A stretch of DNA of 25,368 nucleotides from BS150m-G50 sp964501185 [NCBI: uncultured Bacteroidia bacterium]. GTDB lineage: Bacteria; CAIWAD01; BS150m-G50. Below are positions 7,745 through 16,341 of the stretch, in pieces. The DNA lies in contig CAZCRT010000037.1 in the NCBI GenBank assembly GCA_964501185.1, positions 1 through 25,368 of the forward strand. Reading direction: 5' to 3'. Position numbers and translations under genes: made by a program. How positions within the stretch are numbered: position 1 is the first letter of the stretch; each line of letters starts with the position of its first letter. The notes under the pieces were generated by a model that worked only from the letters and a program-made list of their open reading frames with translations, was not told the origin of the DNA and did not search any database.

Positions 7745-8059
7745 GGCAATTCTGTTATTTGTGACATGTTTGTGAAGACAGAAGTTATACTCTCTTCCGG
7801 TCAGAGTCAATTGCCCTTGATCTGGATAGAGATGCAAGGCCTTACATTACGCCTTCGGCCATGCCAGATAGTGTTCTGAAAGCGTTGCTGAATCCTTACC
7901 CCTGTTAACAAGTGGCGAATACAGACAGTACTGTTGTATAGAGGGTCAGCTTCATCAAAAAAGTGGCTTCACGCAGATATTTTGGTGATGTTGTATGTCA
8001 ACTGCCTGATAATAATACTACAATTCCGGCGTATTTACTGAACACCTGATAGCAATTCT
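7745..8059. other. Divergent intergenic region between rsmA and fetA
   Basis: About 315 bases with no convincing gene. Minus-strand boxes TTGACT (7805-7810) and TATAAC (7784-7789, only 15 bases apart; TAACTT at 7782-7787 gives 17) are a weak promoter candidate for rsmA. On the plus side, TTGTAT (7991-7996) with AATACT (8014-8019) is a poor candidate for the ABC pair. Confidence 0.35.
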
Positions 8060-8659
8060 ATGACTGTTTTCCAATTACGCGATTTCGCGTATTACACTGT
8101 TCAACCTTTCCAGCTACAACTCCAGGCGGGTGAAACCATCTCACTGTTCGGGCCTTCCGGGTCTGGTAAAACGCTGCTGCTGCGCGCACTCTGTGATCTG
8201 GATTCCCACGAGGGGGAGCTATTGCTGAACGGTCTCCACTACCATGACTGTGAACCGCATCTCTGGCGTCGTCAGATAGGATTCCTTCCTTCAGAAAGCA
8301 GTTGGTGGTTCCCGACAGTTGGCGAGCACTTCTCCAGCTGTGATAAGAACAGGCTTCACCGGCTAGGGTTTTCAGACCACACACTTACCTGGGATATCCA
8401 TCGCCTCTCTGCCGGGGAGAAGCAGAGGCTCGGATTATTGCGCCTGCTGGAGAACAGCCCCCGGGTACTATTGCTGGATGAACCAACGGCTAATCTCGAT
8501 CAGGATAACCGGCAACTGGTAGAGGGATTGCTGAATGATTGGGGCAGTGAAACAGGAGGTGTGAAAATCTGGGTAACGCATGACAGAAGTCAGAGATGGC
8601 GGGTAGCCACGCGTCATTTTGATATCGTGGACAACCAGATCCGGGAGATATCACTCTAA
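8060..8659 (+). CDS. fetA: ABC transporter ATP-binding protein, FetA (YbbL)-like
   Basis: A compact ATPase of 199 residues with Walker A GPSGSGKT (about 31-38), signature LSAGEKQR, Walker B VLLLDEPTANLD and H-loop THD. It is paired by a one-base overlap (TAATG, 8657-8661) with a FetB-like permease. In E. coli the FetA/FetB (YbbL/YbbM) pair is reported to export iron and relieve oxidative stress. One oddity: the Q-loop region reads GFLPSESSWWF, so the usual Gln seems replaced by Ser. Substrate is inferred from the family only. Confidence 0.85.
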   Translation: MTVFQLRDFAYYTVQPFQLQLQAGETISLFGPSGSGKTLLLRALCDLDSHEGELLLNGLHYHDCEPHLWRRQIGFLPSESSWWFPTVGEHFSSCDKNRLHRLGFSDHTLTWDIHRLSAGEKQRLGLLRLLENSPRVLLLDEPTANLDQDNRQLVEGLLNDWGSETGGVKIWVTHDRSQRWRVATRHFDIVDNQIREISL

Positions 8660-9471
8660 TGACAGTGCTGGCACTCTCACCAACTGATTTAGCTCTTGCC
8701 GGTGTGCTGGTCCTGTTGCTGGCGCTGCTGGCTTTCCGCCTGCGTGTCGGTATGGCCGGTCAGATACTGATTGCCGCTGCCCGGGCTACTGTGCAGCTGC
8801 TTCTGGTAGGCCTGGTTTTAAAGGCTCTGTTTGCGCATGTGCAACTGATCTGGATAATCCTGATAGCGCTTTTCATGTTGCTGGTCGGTGCCCGCGAAGT
8901 GAGACAGCGGCAACAGCGCACTTTCCGCGGTCACTGGGGATACTCTATCGGTGCGACCGCCATGTTGTTGCCTGCTTTCAGCCTGACTGCGATTGCGCTG
9001 ACACTAATGATCGGCACGGATCCCTGGTACGAGCCACAGTACGCCATCCCGCTACTCGGCATGCTGCTGGGCAATACCATGTCCGGTATTGCTATCGGAA
9101 TGGATCGTTTCACTCAGACGGTCTGGCAACAGCGCGCCATTGTGGAAACGAAACTGACCCTGGGCGCAACCGGTGGCGAAGCTGTACAGGAAGCCCGTCG
9201 TGACAGCGCCCGCAGCGGGTTTATTCCGATTATCAACGCGATGTCGGTTGCCGGGCTGGTAGTACTCCCGGGAATGATGACCGGTCAGATCCTGGCCGGC
9301 AGCCCCCCACTGGAAGCGGTCAAATACCAGATCCTGATATTCTTTCTGATAGCCTGCAGCGCCGGTTTCGGTACGATAGCAGCTGTCTGGGTCGCCTCTA
9401 AAAGGTTGTTTGATGAGCGGCAACGATTGCGCCTCGATCGATTGCGTCCTCCCCCACCCAGGAAAAAGTGA
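8659..9471 (+). CDS. fetB: ABC transporter permease, FetB (YbbM, UPF0014)-like
   Basis: Inner-membrane partner of the preceding ATPase, 270 residues with about six to seven hydrophobic segments (first at residues 10-28, last at about 225-248). Family hallmarks are ARATVQLLLVG near residue 42, the GMLLGNTMSG segment near 135, the cytoplasmic ETKLTLGAT...EAVQEARRDSARSGFIPIINAMSVAGLVVLPGMMTG coupling region, and a basic Pro-rich tail ending PPPPRKK. The start overlaps the fetA stop by one base. It ends 28 bases before the convergent radC stop, with no strong terminator seen between them. Confidence 0.88.
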   Translation: MTVLALSPTDLALAGVLVLLLALLAFRLRVGMAGQILIAAARATVQLLLVGLVLKALFAHVQLIWIILIALFMLLVGAREVRQRQQRTFRGHWGYSIGATAMLLPAFSLTAIALTLMIGTDPWYEPQYAIPLLGMLLGNTMSGIAIGMDRFTQTVWQQRAIVETKLTLGATGGEAVQEARRDSARSGFIPIINAMSVAGLVVLPGMMTGQILAGSPPLEAVKYQILIFFLIACSAGFGTIAAVWVASKRLFDERQRLRLDRLRPPPPRKK

Positions 9472-9499
9472 TGTAAAGACCCACCTGTTTCCGCACTGA

Positions 9500-10213
9500 T
9501 CACAACCTGCCATGCTCCTTGAAGCTGAAATATCCCTCCCGCCCCACGATTATATGGTCAAGAATGCTGATTGAGAACAACCTGGCTACATCCTGAAGCT
9601 TACGGGTCAGATCCAGGTCCTGCCTGGAGGGTTCCAGATTTCCGGAGGGGTGGTTATGAACCAATATCATCGCATTGGCGGAGTATTGCACTGCCCCATG
9701 GAAAACTTCACGTGGATGCACCAGGCTGCTGTTGATCGAGCCTATTGATATCGTCCGGTCAGCAATAATCCGGTTGCCGGTATTCAGGTAGAGACAGCGA
9801 AACTGTTCCTGACGCAGCCGCTTCATCTCCCATACATATGCATAAATATCCGCGGGCCCATGGATCAGGGGAAAGTCACTGCCATCAGGCTGAAACAGCC
9901 GGCGCCCGAATTCAATCGCGGCAGTGATACGAGCTGCTACCGGACGGCTCAACCTGGCCAGTCGAGCGAATTCACTGACCTCCAGCCGTTCAATCAGCGC
10001 CCGGGCGCCATATTCCCCACAGAGGCGTCTGGCGGCAGCCAGATTGCTCTCACGGCCGTTACTGCTGTGAATGATAACCGCCAGTAATTCCTCGACTGAC
10101 AGTTCCTGCTCACCATCCGTCAGCAGGTGCTGCAGGGGTGATTTCTGTCTGGTGGTTCTCTGCTCTTTTACAGGAACAGGCTTGACAGTCTGTCCAATTC
10201 TCGCTTCTACGAT
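9500..10213 (-). CDS. radC: RadC family protein (JAB/MPN metalloprotease fold), non-ATG start
   Basis: The C-terminal JAB1/MPN+ domain is clear: HNHPSGNLEPSRQD supplies the H-x-H-x10-D metal site. Calling from the first conventional codon (TTG at 9952) would give only 150 residues, but the frame is open upstream and encodes a normal RadC N-terminal region: LSVEELLAVIIHSSNGRE, then a helix-hairpin-helix-like LARLSRPVAARITAAIEFGRR. The frame from the upstream stop has no ATG, GTG or TTG before 9952. A GGGAG (10222-10226) stands eight bases before an ATC at 10211-10213, which would give a 237-residue protein of normal family length. I therefore place the start there, as a rare AUC start or a mutated ATG. 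Cellular role of RadC proteins is unsettled. Confidence 0.75.
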   Translation of the reverse strand: MVEARIGQTVKPVPVKEQRTTRQKSPLQHLLTDGEQELSVEELLAVIIHSSNGRESNLAAARRLCGEYGARALIERLEVSEFARLARLSRPVAARITAAIEFGRRLFQPDGSDFPLIHGPADIYAYVWEMKRLRQEQFRCLYLNTGNRIIADRTISIGSINSSLVHPREVFHGAVQYSANAMILVHNHPSGNLEPSRQDLDLTRKLQDVARLFSISILDHIIVGREGYFSFKEHGRL

Positions 10214-10394
10214 TTTGTATTCTCCCTTGCTTTCAAGTGGTTACCAGCCTGGCGCTGCCGCCACAGCCGTCTGGCTGCAGTTTGTGTTACCAGCTGCAGC
10301 AGGAGCGTCTTCAGACAGGGCAAGAATCGGGCCATGCGATTAGAGAAGCGTCCTCAGAATATAGATACCGGCAGTGGTTTCCCTTGGAAGAGAG

Positions 10395-10422
10395 TTGAGG
10401 GAGTACTATTCTTTTGTATTAA
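10395..10422 (+). promoter_or_regulatory. Candidate promoter of the Smg-like gene
   Basis: TTGAGG (10395-10400) and TATTAA (10417-10422) are 16 bases apart, 50 bases before the start codon of the DUF494 gene. Good spacing, moderate boxes. The rest of 10214-10394, between radC and this promoter, contains nothing I recognise. Confidence 0.4.
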
Positions 10423-10472
10423 CCGGCAGCCGCAGTGCTGGCTGGTGATCCCGACCATATCCTAACGAAGGC

Positions 10473-10955
10473 ATGATGGAAAATCGAATAGAAGAAAAAA
10501 TAGTCGAAATACTGCTCAATATAATTCACAAAGCAGACCTCTCCCACCTGACCGATAAAGAGGTTGAATTGATCAGGCAGGATCTGCTGGCAAAGGGATA
10601 CCGCCCCAGTGATCTGCATTCGATCCTGCGCTGGCTGGTTGCCCGCGCTCCAGGTGAGACGATTGGTGAGGGATTGGGCAGAAACCCGCAACATTTCCGG
10701 GTACTGCACCCGGTGGAGAAAACCTACCTCGACTCCGACGCACAGGGTATCATTCTGCGTCTGCAACAGGATCAGCTGGTTGCACCTCAGGAGCTGGAAG
10801 AGATGTTGCAGCATGTCGCCTGGTTTGCCCAGGAACGACTGACCGGTGATGACCTGCAGGAATATCTGGAGGTCATGCAGTCACTGGCGGAAACGAATCC
10901 ACCCCCGGAAAACGAGCTGCCGGTCTTCCTTACACCGCCCGATACGCTGCACTAG
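10473..10955 (+). CDS. smg: Smg / DUF494 family protein
   Basis: A 160-residue cytoplasmic protein. Its opening (EEKIVEILLNIIHKADL) and the helix-turn pattern DKEVELIRQDLLAKGYRPSDLHSILRWL match the N-terminal part of the Smg family. The middle segment FRVLHPVEKTYLDSDAQGIILRLQQDQLVAPQELEEM parallels the family's RxxxxxExxxLDxExRGFLxxLExxxVL stretch. The C-terminus is acidic. The family is of unknown function and in many genomes lies near dprA and topA, which are not present here. Two tandem ATG codons (10473, 10476) follow GAAGG; the second has better spacing. A terminator follows 25 bases after the stop. Confidence 0.7.
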   Translation: MMENRIEEKIVEILLNIIHKADLSHLTDKEVELIRQDLLAKGYRPSDLHSILRWLVARAPGETIGEGLGRNPQHFRVLHPVEKTYLDSDAQGIILRLQQDQLVAPQELEEMLQHVAWFAQERLTGDDLQEYLEVMQSLAETNPPPENELPVFLTPPDTLH

Positions 10956-10980
10956 CTGGTAAAACGATTCTGCAAATCCT

Positions 10981-11006
10981 AACCCGTTCACATATGAGCG
11001 GGTTTT
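10981..11006 (+). terminator. Terminator of the Smg-like gene
   Basis: AACCCGTTC (10981-10989) pairs with GAGCGGGTT (10996-11004) through nine base pairs including one G-U, with a six-base loop; the T run is 11003-11006. Confidence 0.75.
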
Positions 11007-11084
11007 CTGCTCCTGCCATGACAGGTCTGTTGAACAGATGTATGCGTTGCTCGTTTCCCCTCTCTTTTAACACCCATCTGTATT

Positions 11085-11106
11085 AAAAAGGGGGCATAAC
11101 GCCCCC
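11085..11106 (-). terminator. Terminator of the beta-helix surface protein
   Basis: On the minus strand GGGGGC and GCCCCC (11101-11106 and 11090-11095) enclose a five-base loop and are followed by five T (A run at 11085-11089). It lies 30 bases after the stop of the gene at 11137. Confidence 0.8.
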
Positions 11107-11136
11107 TGGAAATCAACCTCGATCACCAGTTAATCT

Positions 11137-12327
11137 TCACTTCACAAAGCTGACCTTTAAAACATCACGCATTCCACCAGCCTTCAGCTCGATGAAGTAG
11201 ATGCCTGAAGGCAGATCTTCGGGTGCCCATTCAACTCTGTACTGTCCGGCCTGCTCGATACCGCTTTGTATCACATCGACCAGTTGGCCCTGGGTGTTGT
11301 AGACAGAAAGCCGGATCTGTGCAGGTTCAGCCAGACTGTACTCAATGGTAGTTGACGGATTGAAGGGGTTGGGATAATTCTGCACTAGACAGAATCCTCT
11401 GGGTTCCGAAACTATGTTCCCGACGCCGTCACCTTCACAGGTCTCCCCGGTATAGCCCATGAAACCACAGGCATCAGAAAAGCAGGGTGAATCTTCCTGT
11501 AAACGGTAATCCCGGTTATCCGGATCACAGAAAAGCGGGTCCTCTTCAATATTGTTCTCCAGCCAGAAAACCTCACCGTTGCCATTTGTCACTATCCCTT
11601 CCTCTCCACCCTGAATATCGCTGCAACTGATGGTGATAGAGTTATTGGTGGTTGCCTCAGCGAAGAGAACTTCCTGGGGAATGTTACCCCAGAGAATGCA
11701 GTTCTCCAGTACCGGTTCGGCTTCGTAGCAGCAGATCCCACCACCCGTTTCCGATAAATTGTTACTGACCGTCACCTGGTTGAGGATGGCTCCAATATTG
11801 CAGTAGATTCCGCCACCACGCCAGTCGGCACTGTTATTTACAATGGCCACATTTTCAAGGGGGAGAATGGATCCGTAACTGCAAATCCCACCACCTCCAT
11901 AAGCTGTGTTTTCTGATATCCGAACACCCCTGATGACTGGAGTGGCATCCCAGCAGAAAACACCACCACCAAAATTGTTCGGGACACTGCCCTGTGCATT
12001 TCCATTGCTGACTGTGAAGCCTGCAAACAGCGTCGCATCGTTAATGATACCATCCAGCTCCGGTTCAAATCGAACAACGCTGCCCTGTTGATTGCCGTCA
12101 ATAACACAATCCTCTTCACCGCTTCCGATCAATTTGATCCCATTAACCGCTGGCCAGATGATGTTCTCGAAGTAGGTGTCGGCAGCTACCATGACGGTGT
12201 CGTTTTCAACAGCTGCATTGAGACCTGCCTGGATCGTCGGTTGATCATCCGGGACGTGGATAGTGGTAGCGAGGGAGGTTGCAGTGATACTAAGGATCAA
12301 TGAAACAAGGATCATCTTTCTGAACAT
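11137..12327 (-). CDS. Secreted parallel beta-helix protein with C-terminal sorting domain
   Basis: A 396-residue exported protein and the only intact member of the beta-helix paralogs in the window. Residues 1-20 are a signal peptide ending SLA. Residues 21-55 (TTIHVPDDQPTIQAGLNAA) are the typical entry strand of pectate-lyase-like right-handed beta-helices. Residues 90-235 carry repeated turns with GGG-I/V-x-C and N-x-A steps. A Por_Secre_tail-like sorting domain occupies about 310-396, with YPNPFNPSTTIEY, VYNTQGQLVDVI and the final VSFVK; in Bacteroidota this type directs cargo to the type IX secretion system and cell surface. AAGGAGA precedes the ATG by six bases, immediately after the stop of a broken paralog, suggesting co-transcription. 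No polysaccharide lyase active site can be identified, so enzymatic activity is not claimed. Confidence 0.9.
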   Translation of the reverse strand: MFRKMILVSLILSITATSLATTIHVPDDQPTIQAGLNAAVENDTVMVAADTYFENIIWPAVNGIKLIGSGEEDCVIDGNQQGSVVRFEPELDGIINDATLFAGFTVSNGNAQGSVPNNFGGGVFCWDATPVIRGVRISENTAYGGGGICSYGSILPLENVAIVNNSADWRGGGIYCNIGAILNQVTVSNNLSETGGGICCYEAEPVLENCILWGNIPQEVLFAEATTNNSITISCSDIQGGEEGIVTNGNGEVFWLENNIEEDPLFCDPDNRDYRLQEDSPCFSDACGFMGYTGETCEGDGVGNIVSEPRGFCLVQNYPNPFNPSTTIEYSLAEPAQIRLSVYNTQGQLVDVIQSGIEQAGQYRVEWAPEDLPSGIYFIELKAGGMRDVLKVSFVK

Positions 12328-12342
12328 GATATTCTCCTTTTC

Positions 12343-12740
12343 CTACTTCATATAACTCACTTTCATCACGGTCCGCTGTCCGCCAGCAACAGATTGATCA
12401 GTGCCCGGCATCCTTCCATTCTGAATGGTCACACGGTTGATCAGTGCTGTAGTATCAATTATCCCATCAAGGTCCGCTTCAAACTGTATCACATTTCCCT
12501 GTGCTTTTCCATCTATGACACAGTCCTCCTCCCCACTCCCATCAGCTTGATCTCATTGACAGCAGGCCAGACGATGTTCTCGTAGTAGGTGCCAGAGGCG
12601 ACGAGAACTGTGTCGCCCTCAATTGCTGCGTTCAATCCTGCCTGGATCGTCGGTTGATCATCGGGAACGTGGATGGTGGTGGCGTGGGAGTGGGTGGATA
12701 AAGTGAATATCAGTGCGAAGAGTAAAATTAGCCTGCGCAT
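12343..12740 (-). pseudogene. Collapsed beta-helix paralog with frameshift
   Basis: From ATG 12740 (AGGGG five bases upstream) it encodes a signal peptide and then TTIHVPDDQPTIQAGLNAA, WPAVNEIKLMG. After that one base is missing relative to both paralogs: they read CCCGATCAGCTTGAT on the plus strand, here CCCATCAGCTTGAT, placing the loss between 12540 and 12541. Translation stops at 12513. Restoring the base continues as DCVIDGKAQGNVIQFEADL, then jumps from VTIQNG through a short linker to AGGQRTVMKVSYMK, the last residues of a sorting domain, and a stop at 12343-12345. Thus the whole beta-helix body and most of the sorting domain have been deleted, leaving about 132 codons. Confidence 0.85.
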
Positions 12741-13110
12741 TGCACCCCTGCGATAAGGTGTGAACTGGCCTTTGTGTAATGTACTCATCATTGACCGGAA
12801 AGCAGAGGCTCCCGGTAGCCTGCCGCTGCTATTCGATTCCTATCTGTAAGAACCTGTATGATAGCCTTCAGAGGTATGCGATCACCAATGACTGCTACAT
12901 TTCCGTCGCGTGATATGTTCACAATTACCGCAGATACACTACAATAGTCGATTGAAAACAGAGAGCTCAGTTTGACTACAACACGCCCGCTTTCAGCAAG
13001 ATGTTGTTTTTCTGCTATGAGCATGGGTATATATCTTCAGTCCCATGTTTGCAGTCTGGCCCGTCTGAACACAATTCGAGGCAGGTACGAAACCGGATGA
13101 GGAGATCGTC
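12741..13110. other. Divergent region between the broken beta-helix gene and GH31
   Basis: A 370-base interval. A minus-strand frame of 78 codons (12788-13024) is open, but it has no ribosome-binding site and only a vague beta-strand-like pattern (IVNISRDGNVAVIGDRIPL), so it is not called. The plus strand carries the GH31 promoter candidate listed separately and the ribosome-binding site GAGGAG (13099-13104). Confidence 0.45.
13004..13033 (+). promoter_or_regulatory. Candidate promoter of the GH31 gene
   Basis: TTGTTT (13004-13009) and TATATA (13028-13033) are 18 bases apart, about 80 bases before the GH31 ATG. Plausible but unproven. Confidence 0.35.
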
Positions 13111-16100
13111 ATGTCCAGAAGCATAACTATACTGATGTCAGTTATCATCCTGCTGGATTTCTACACCGGGGCAATTGCCGGTGAATCCAGTGATCTTGCC
13201 AGTTTATCTCTGACCGGCAGCATTGTAGAGCTGCGCACGGGAGGGGGGACAATGATGCGCATCACCTTTATCGATCAGGATATGGTGCGTATCCAGGCGA
13301 CACAGGGAGAGGAGTTCACCGGCGAGAACAGCGGTATAGCACCGATCGTTCTGGAGGCAGAACCGGTAGAGGTATCACTTCAGCATACTGATCTCGGCAG
13401 TCATCATGTTTTTGCCACCTCATCCATGGAACTGGTCGTTCATTGTATGCCGTTGCGTCTGGAGTTGCACCGTGTCAGCGATGGTGCTGTTTTATGGCGC
13501 GAGCTGAAACCACTGATGATCAGCGGGGAGGGTACTACCCAGACGCTCACCAGCACACCAGCGGAGCGCTTCTATGGTGGTGGTCAACAAAACGGCACCT
13601 TCCAGTTCAAGGGGCGGCTAATGGAGATTTCCTACTCCGGCTGGGAAGAGGGGGATCGTCCCAATCCAGCGCCATTCTACATGAGTGACGGCGGCTATGC
13701 AGTGTTACGCAACAGCTGGACAGACGGCAGCTACGATTTTCGTTCCGACAACTACCTGACAGCGACCCACGCCGAGAACCGTTTTGACGCCTATTACCTG
13801 GTAGGAGACTCCATCCACGAGCTGCTCGACAGCTATACGGAGTTGACCGGGCGGGCGAGGTTGTTGCCCCGCTGGGCTTTTGGTTACGGTGACGCAGATT
13901 GTTACAACGATGGTGATAATGTTGAAAAACCGGGCACCGTTCCTGAAGGTTGGAGTGACGGTGATACCGGAACAACACCCGATGTGGTTACCAGCGTTGC
14001 TGAGAAGTACCGGGAACATGATATGCCCGGCAGTTGGATTCTACCTAATGACGGTTACGGTTGTGGCTATACAGACCTGCCGTTGGTAGTAAACCGTCTG
14101 AGTGAACTGGGTTTCCGTACCGGACTCTGGACAGAGAACGGTGTGGAGCAGATCGCGTGGGAGGTTGGCACTGCCGGTACCCGTGTTCAGAAACTCGATG
14201 TAGCCTGGACCGGTAAGGGCTACCAGTGGGCTTTAGATGCCAATCACGCTGCAGCCCGGGGATTCCTGGATTACTCCCAATCCCGACCCTTTATCTGGAC
14301 AGTCATGGGCTGGGCCGGTATCCAGCGCTACGCCGTCACCTGGACCGGTGATCAATCCGGCAGCTGGGATTTTATCCGCTGGCATATTCCCACCCTGATC
14401 GGCTCCGGGCTTTCCGGCATGAACTACTCAACCGGTGATGTTGATGGTATTTACGGTGGTTCACCGGAGACCTTCACGCGGGATCTGCAATGGAAATCTT
14501 TCACGACAGTATTCATGGGAATGTCCGGCTGGTCACGCAGCGAACGCAAACACCCCTGGTGGTTTGAGGAACCTTATCGCTCCATCAACCGCCGCTATTT
14601 GAAACTGCGTCAGCGGTTGATGCCCTATATCTACACTCTCGCCCGTGAGACGGAACTCACCGGGGCACCCATGGTGCGGGGGACCATGTGGGATCATCCG
14701 GAAGATCCACACGCAGACGATTATCCCAACCAGTTCTTCCTCGGTCGTGAGCTGCTGATTGCTCCCGTTTACAGCAGCCAGTCTGCCAGCGGTGGCTGGC
14801 GGGAGGATGTTTATCTGCCCGAGGGGCGCTGGATCGACTACTGGAACGGAAACGTTGTAGATGCCGGTGCCGGTGGCAAACTGCTGAACATTCCGGTAGA
14901 TCTGGCTACCACACCGGTTTTTGTGCGCGCCGGTGCCATTATCCCGATGTATCCCGAATCCCTATACGACGGTCAGCTGCCCCCGGACCCGTTGATACTG
15001 GACCTCTATCCCCGGGGGAACTCCTCCTTCGTGATCTATGAGGATGACGGCAACAGCCGGGCTTATCGTGCAGGTGCCTTCAGCACTCAATCTGTAACAA
15101 TGAGTGAGATGGCAGATGCTGACAGGATCGAGCTGACAATTGCAGCCGCGACAGGGGAGTTCCCGGGCAGGTTGGATAACAGAGATTTCGTGATACAGCT
15201 CCACTCCCGAGTAGCACCCGCAACTGTTACTGTAGACGGTGCTGCCCTGGAGCATAATCAACAGCTTGAGGGAGCAGGAAAGCGAAGCTGGCACTACAAT
15301 CCCGATGACCGCTCTGGTGTAATACAGATCCACACCGGGCGTTTGAACACCCGGACAGCGCATACTGTTGTAGTTGAACTCGATCCACAGGCCATCCCGG
15401 TACCTGCCGGTTCGTATCCGCTGAAACCGGCCGGCAATGGCACCATCCCGTCAGACAGGCTGATGGTAGTGAGCAGGACAACTGAGGAACCTGGTTATCC
15501 TCTTGAAAACGCCTTCGACGGCGATCCGGACAGCTGGTTCCGCACCCTGCGTGACCAGTCGGTGGCTTATGGCCCTCATGAGTTTACTCTGGCGCTTGGC
15601 GGACGGCCTCTGCTGTACGGTTTCCGTATCAGCCCCCGTAACGACCAGTACTGGCAGTACGGGCAGGTTCACCATTATGAGTTCTATCTGGCTGATGTCA
15701 ACGGGCGCTGGGGTGAGCCGGTTGCCAGGGGCGCACTGGAGCAGAGCGAGACTGAGCAGGAAGTCCACTTTCCGCCTGCGGCAGGCAGACTCCTGCGTTT
15801 CCGGGTCCTCAGCACACATGACGCTGAAGTTGATCCATCACTGAACTTTGATACAGGTTTACCTGAAAGTGTCTATGATCCTCAAGCGCCGGTCCAGGTA
15901 GGCCCGTTGACCATATCAGAGTTCAGTATTCTGGAGCAACCACCACCCACCGGCAGGGCGGACACCACCTTTCTGGCTGAGACAATGGGGAGACAGCTTC
16001 CGCTGCAGTTGAACGGATTGGAGTTTCAAAACGGAATCAGCACAACTGGCAGCAGTCGTTGCGAGTTCGAACTTGAAGGGGGCTGGCATACCCTGCGTAC

Positions 16101-16341
16101 CGAAGTAGGAATCGATGATAGCTCACCTGTCATCGGAAACCTTCACTTTCAGGTCTGGGGTGATGGCCGTCTGCTCTGGGACAGTGGGATAGTGAGTGGC
16201 AACATGATCCTCAAACCGAGAATCGATATTCGTGGTGTAGGTTCTCTGAGCTTGCGTACCCATGCATCCGAACAACGGTTGACGGCAGCCTGGGTGGAAA
16301 CCATGATTATCGGTTATGAGGGAGATCTGGTGAATTACTAG
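13111..16341 (+). CDS. Exported glycoside hydrolase family 31 with C-terminal carbohydrate-binding domains
   Basis: A 1076-residue exo-alpha-glycosidase homolog. A signal peptide (1-23, ending AIAG) is followed by the N-terminal galactose-mutarotase-like domain (RFYGGGQQNG near 153) and the (beta/alpha)8 barrel. The nucleophile is D363 in KLDVAW and the acid/base D414 in WTGDQSGSW, inside the subgroup-typical stretch RPFIWTVMGWAG. A beta-sandwich with YLPEGRWIDYWNG follows. Residues about 790-945 resemble an F5/8-type (CBM32-like) module, and about 975-1076 an NPCBM-like module (WHTLRTEVGID). This architecture and the KLDVAW variant recall GH31 groups acting on alpha-galactosides or alpha-N-acetylgalactosaminides rather than starch, but specificity cannot be read here. 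GAGGAG precedes the ATG by six bases. No sorting domain is present, unlike most neighbours. The stop shares CTAG with the convergent next gene. Confidence 0.93.
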   Translation: MSRSITILMSVIILLDFYTGAIAGESSDLASLSLTGSIVELRTGGGTMMRITFIDQDMVRIQATQGEEFTGENSGIAPIVLEAEPVEVSLQHTDLGSHHVFATSSMELVVHCMPLRLELHRVSDGAVLWRELKPLMISGEGTTQTLTSTPAERFYGGGQQNGTFQFKGRLMEISYSGWEEGDRPNPAPFYMSDGGYAVLRNSWTDGSYDFRSDNYLTATHAENRFDAYYLVGDSIHELLDSYTELTGRARLLPRWAFGYGDADCYNDGDNVEKPGTVPEGWSDGDTGTTPDVVTSVAEKYREHDMPGSWILPNDGYGCGYTDLPLVVNRLSELGFRTGLWTENGVEQIAWEVGTAGTRVQKLDVAWTGKGYQWALDANHAAARGFLDYSQSRPFIWTVMGWAGIQRYAVTWTGDQSGSWDFIRWHIPTLIGSGLSGMNYSTGDVDGIYGGSPETFTRDLQWKSFTTVFMGMSGWSRSERKHPWWFEEPYRSINRRYLKLRQRLMPYIYTLARETELTGAPMVRGTMWDHPEDPHADDYPNQFFLGRELLIAPVYSSQSASGGWREDVYLPEGRWIDYWNGNVVDAGAGGKLLNIPVDLATTPVFVRAGAIIPMYPESLYDGQLPPDPLILDLYPRGNSSFVIYEDDGNSRAYRAGAFSTQSVTMSEMADADRIELTIAAATGEFPGRLDNRDFVIQLHSRVAPATVTVDGAALEHNQQLEGAGKRSWHYNPDDRSGVIQIHTGRLNTRTAHTVVVELDPQAIPVPAGSYPLKPAGNGTIPSDRLMVVSRTTEEPGYPLENAFDGDPDSWFRTLRDQSVAYGPHEFTLALGGRPLLYGFRISPRNDQYWQYGQVHHYEFYLADVNGRWGEPVARGALEQSETEQEVHFPPAAGRLLRFRVLSTHDAEVDPSLNFDTGLPESVYDPQAPVQVGPLTISEFSILEQPPPTGRADTTFLAETMGRQLPLQLNGLEFQNGISTTGSSRCEFELEGGWHTLRTEVGIDDSSPVIGNLHFQVWGDGRLLWDSGIVSGNMILKPRIDIRGVGSLSLRTHASEQRLTAAWVETMIIGYEGDLVNY

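Noticed and set aside
10419-10814. Minus-strand 131-codon frame
   Set aside because: Antisense to the Smg-like gene, which has promoter, family motifs and terminator.
12788-13024. Minus-strand 78-codon frame with a weak ExbD-like strand pattern
   Set aside because: No ribosome-binding site, no transmembrane segment as ExbD requires, and similarity limited to a generic beta-hairpin pattern.
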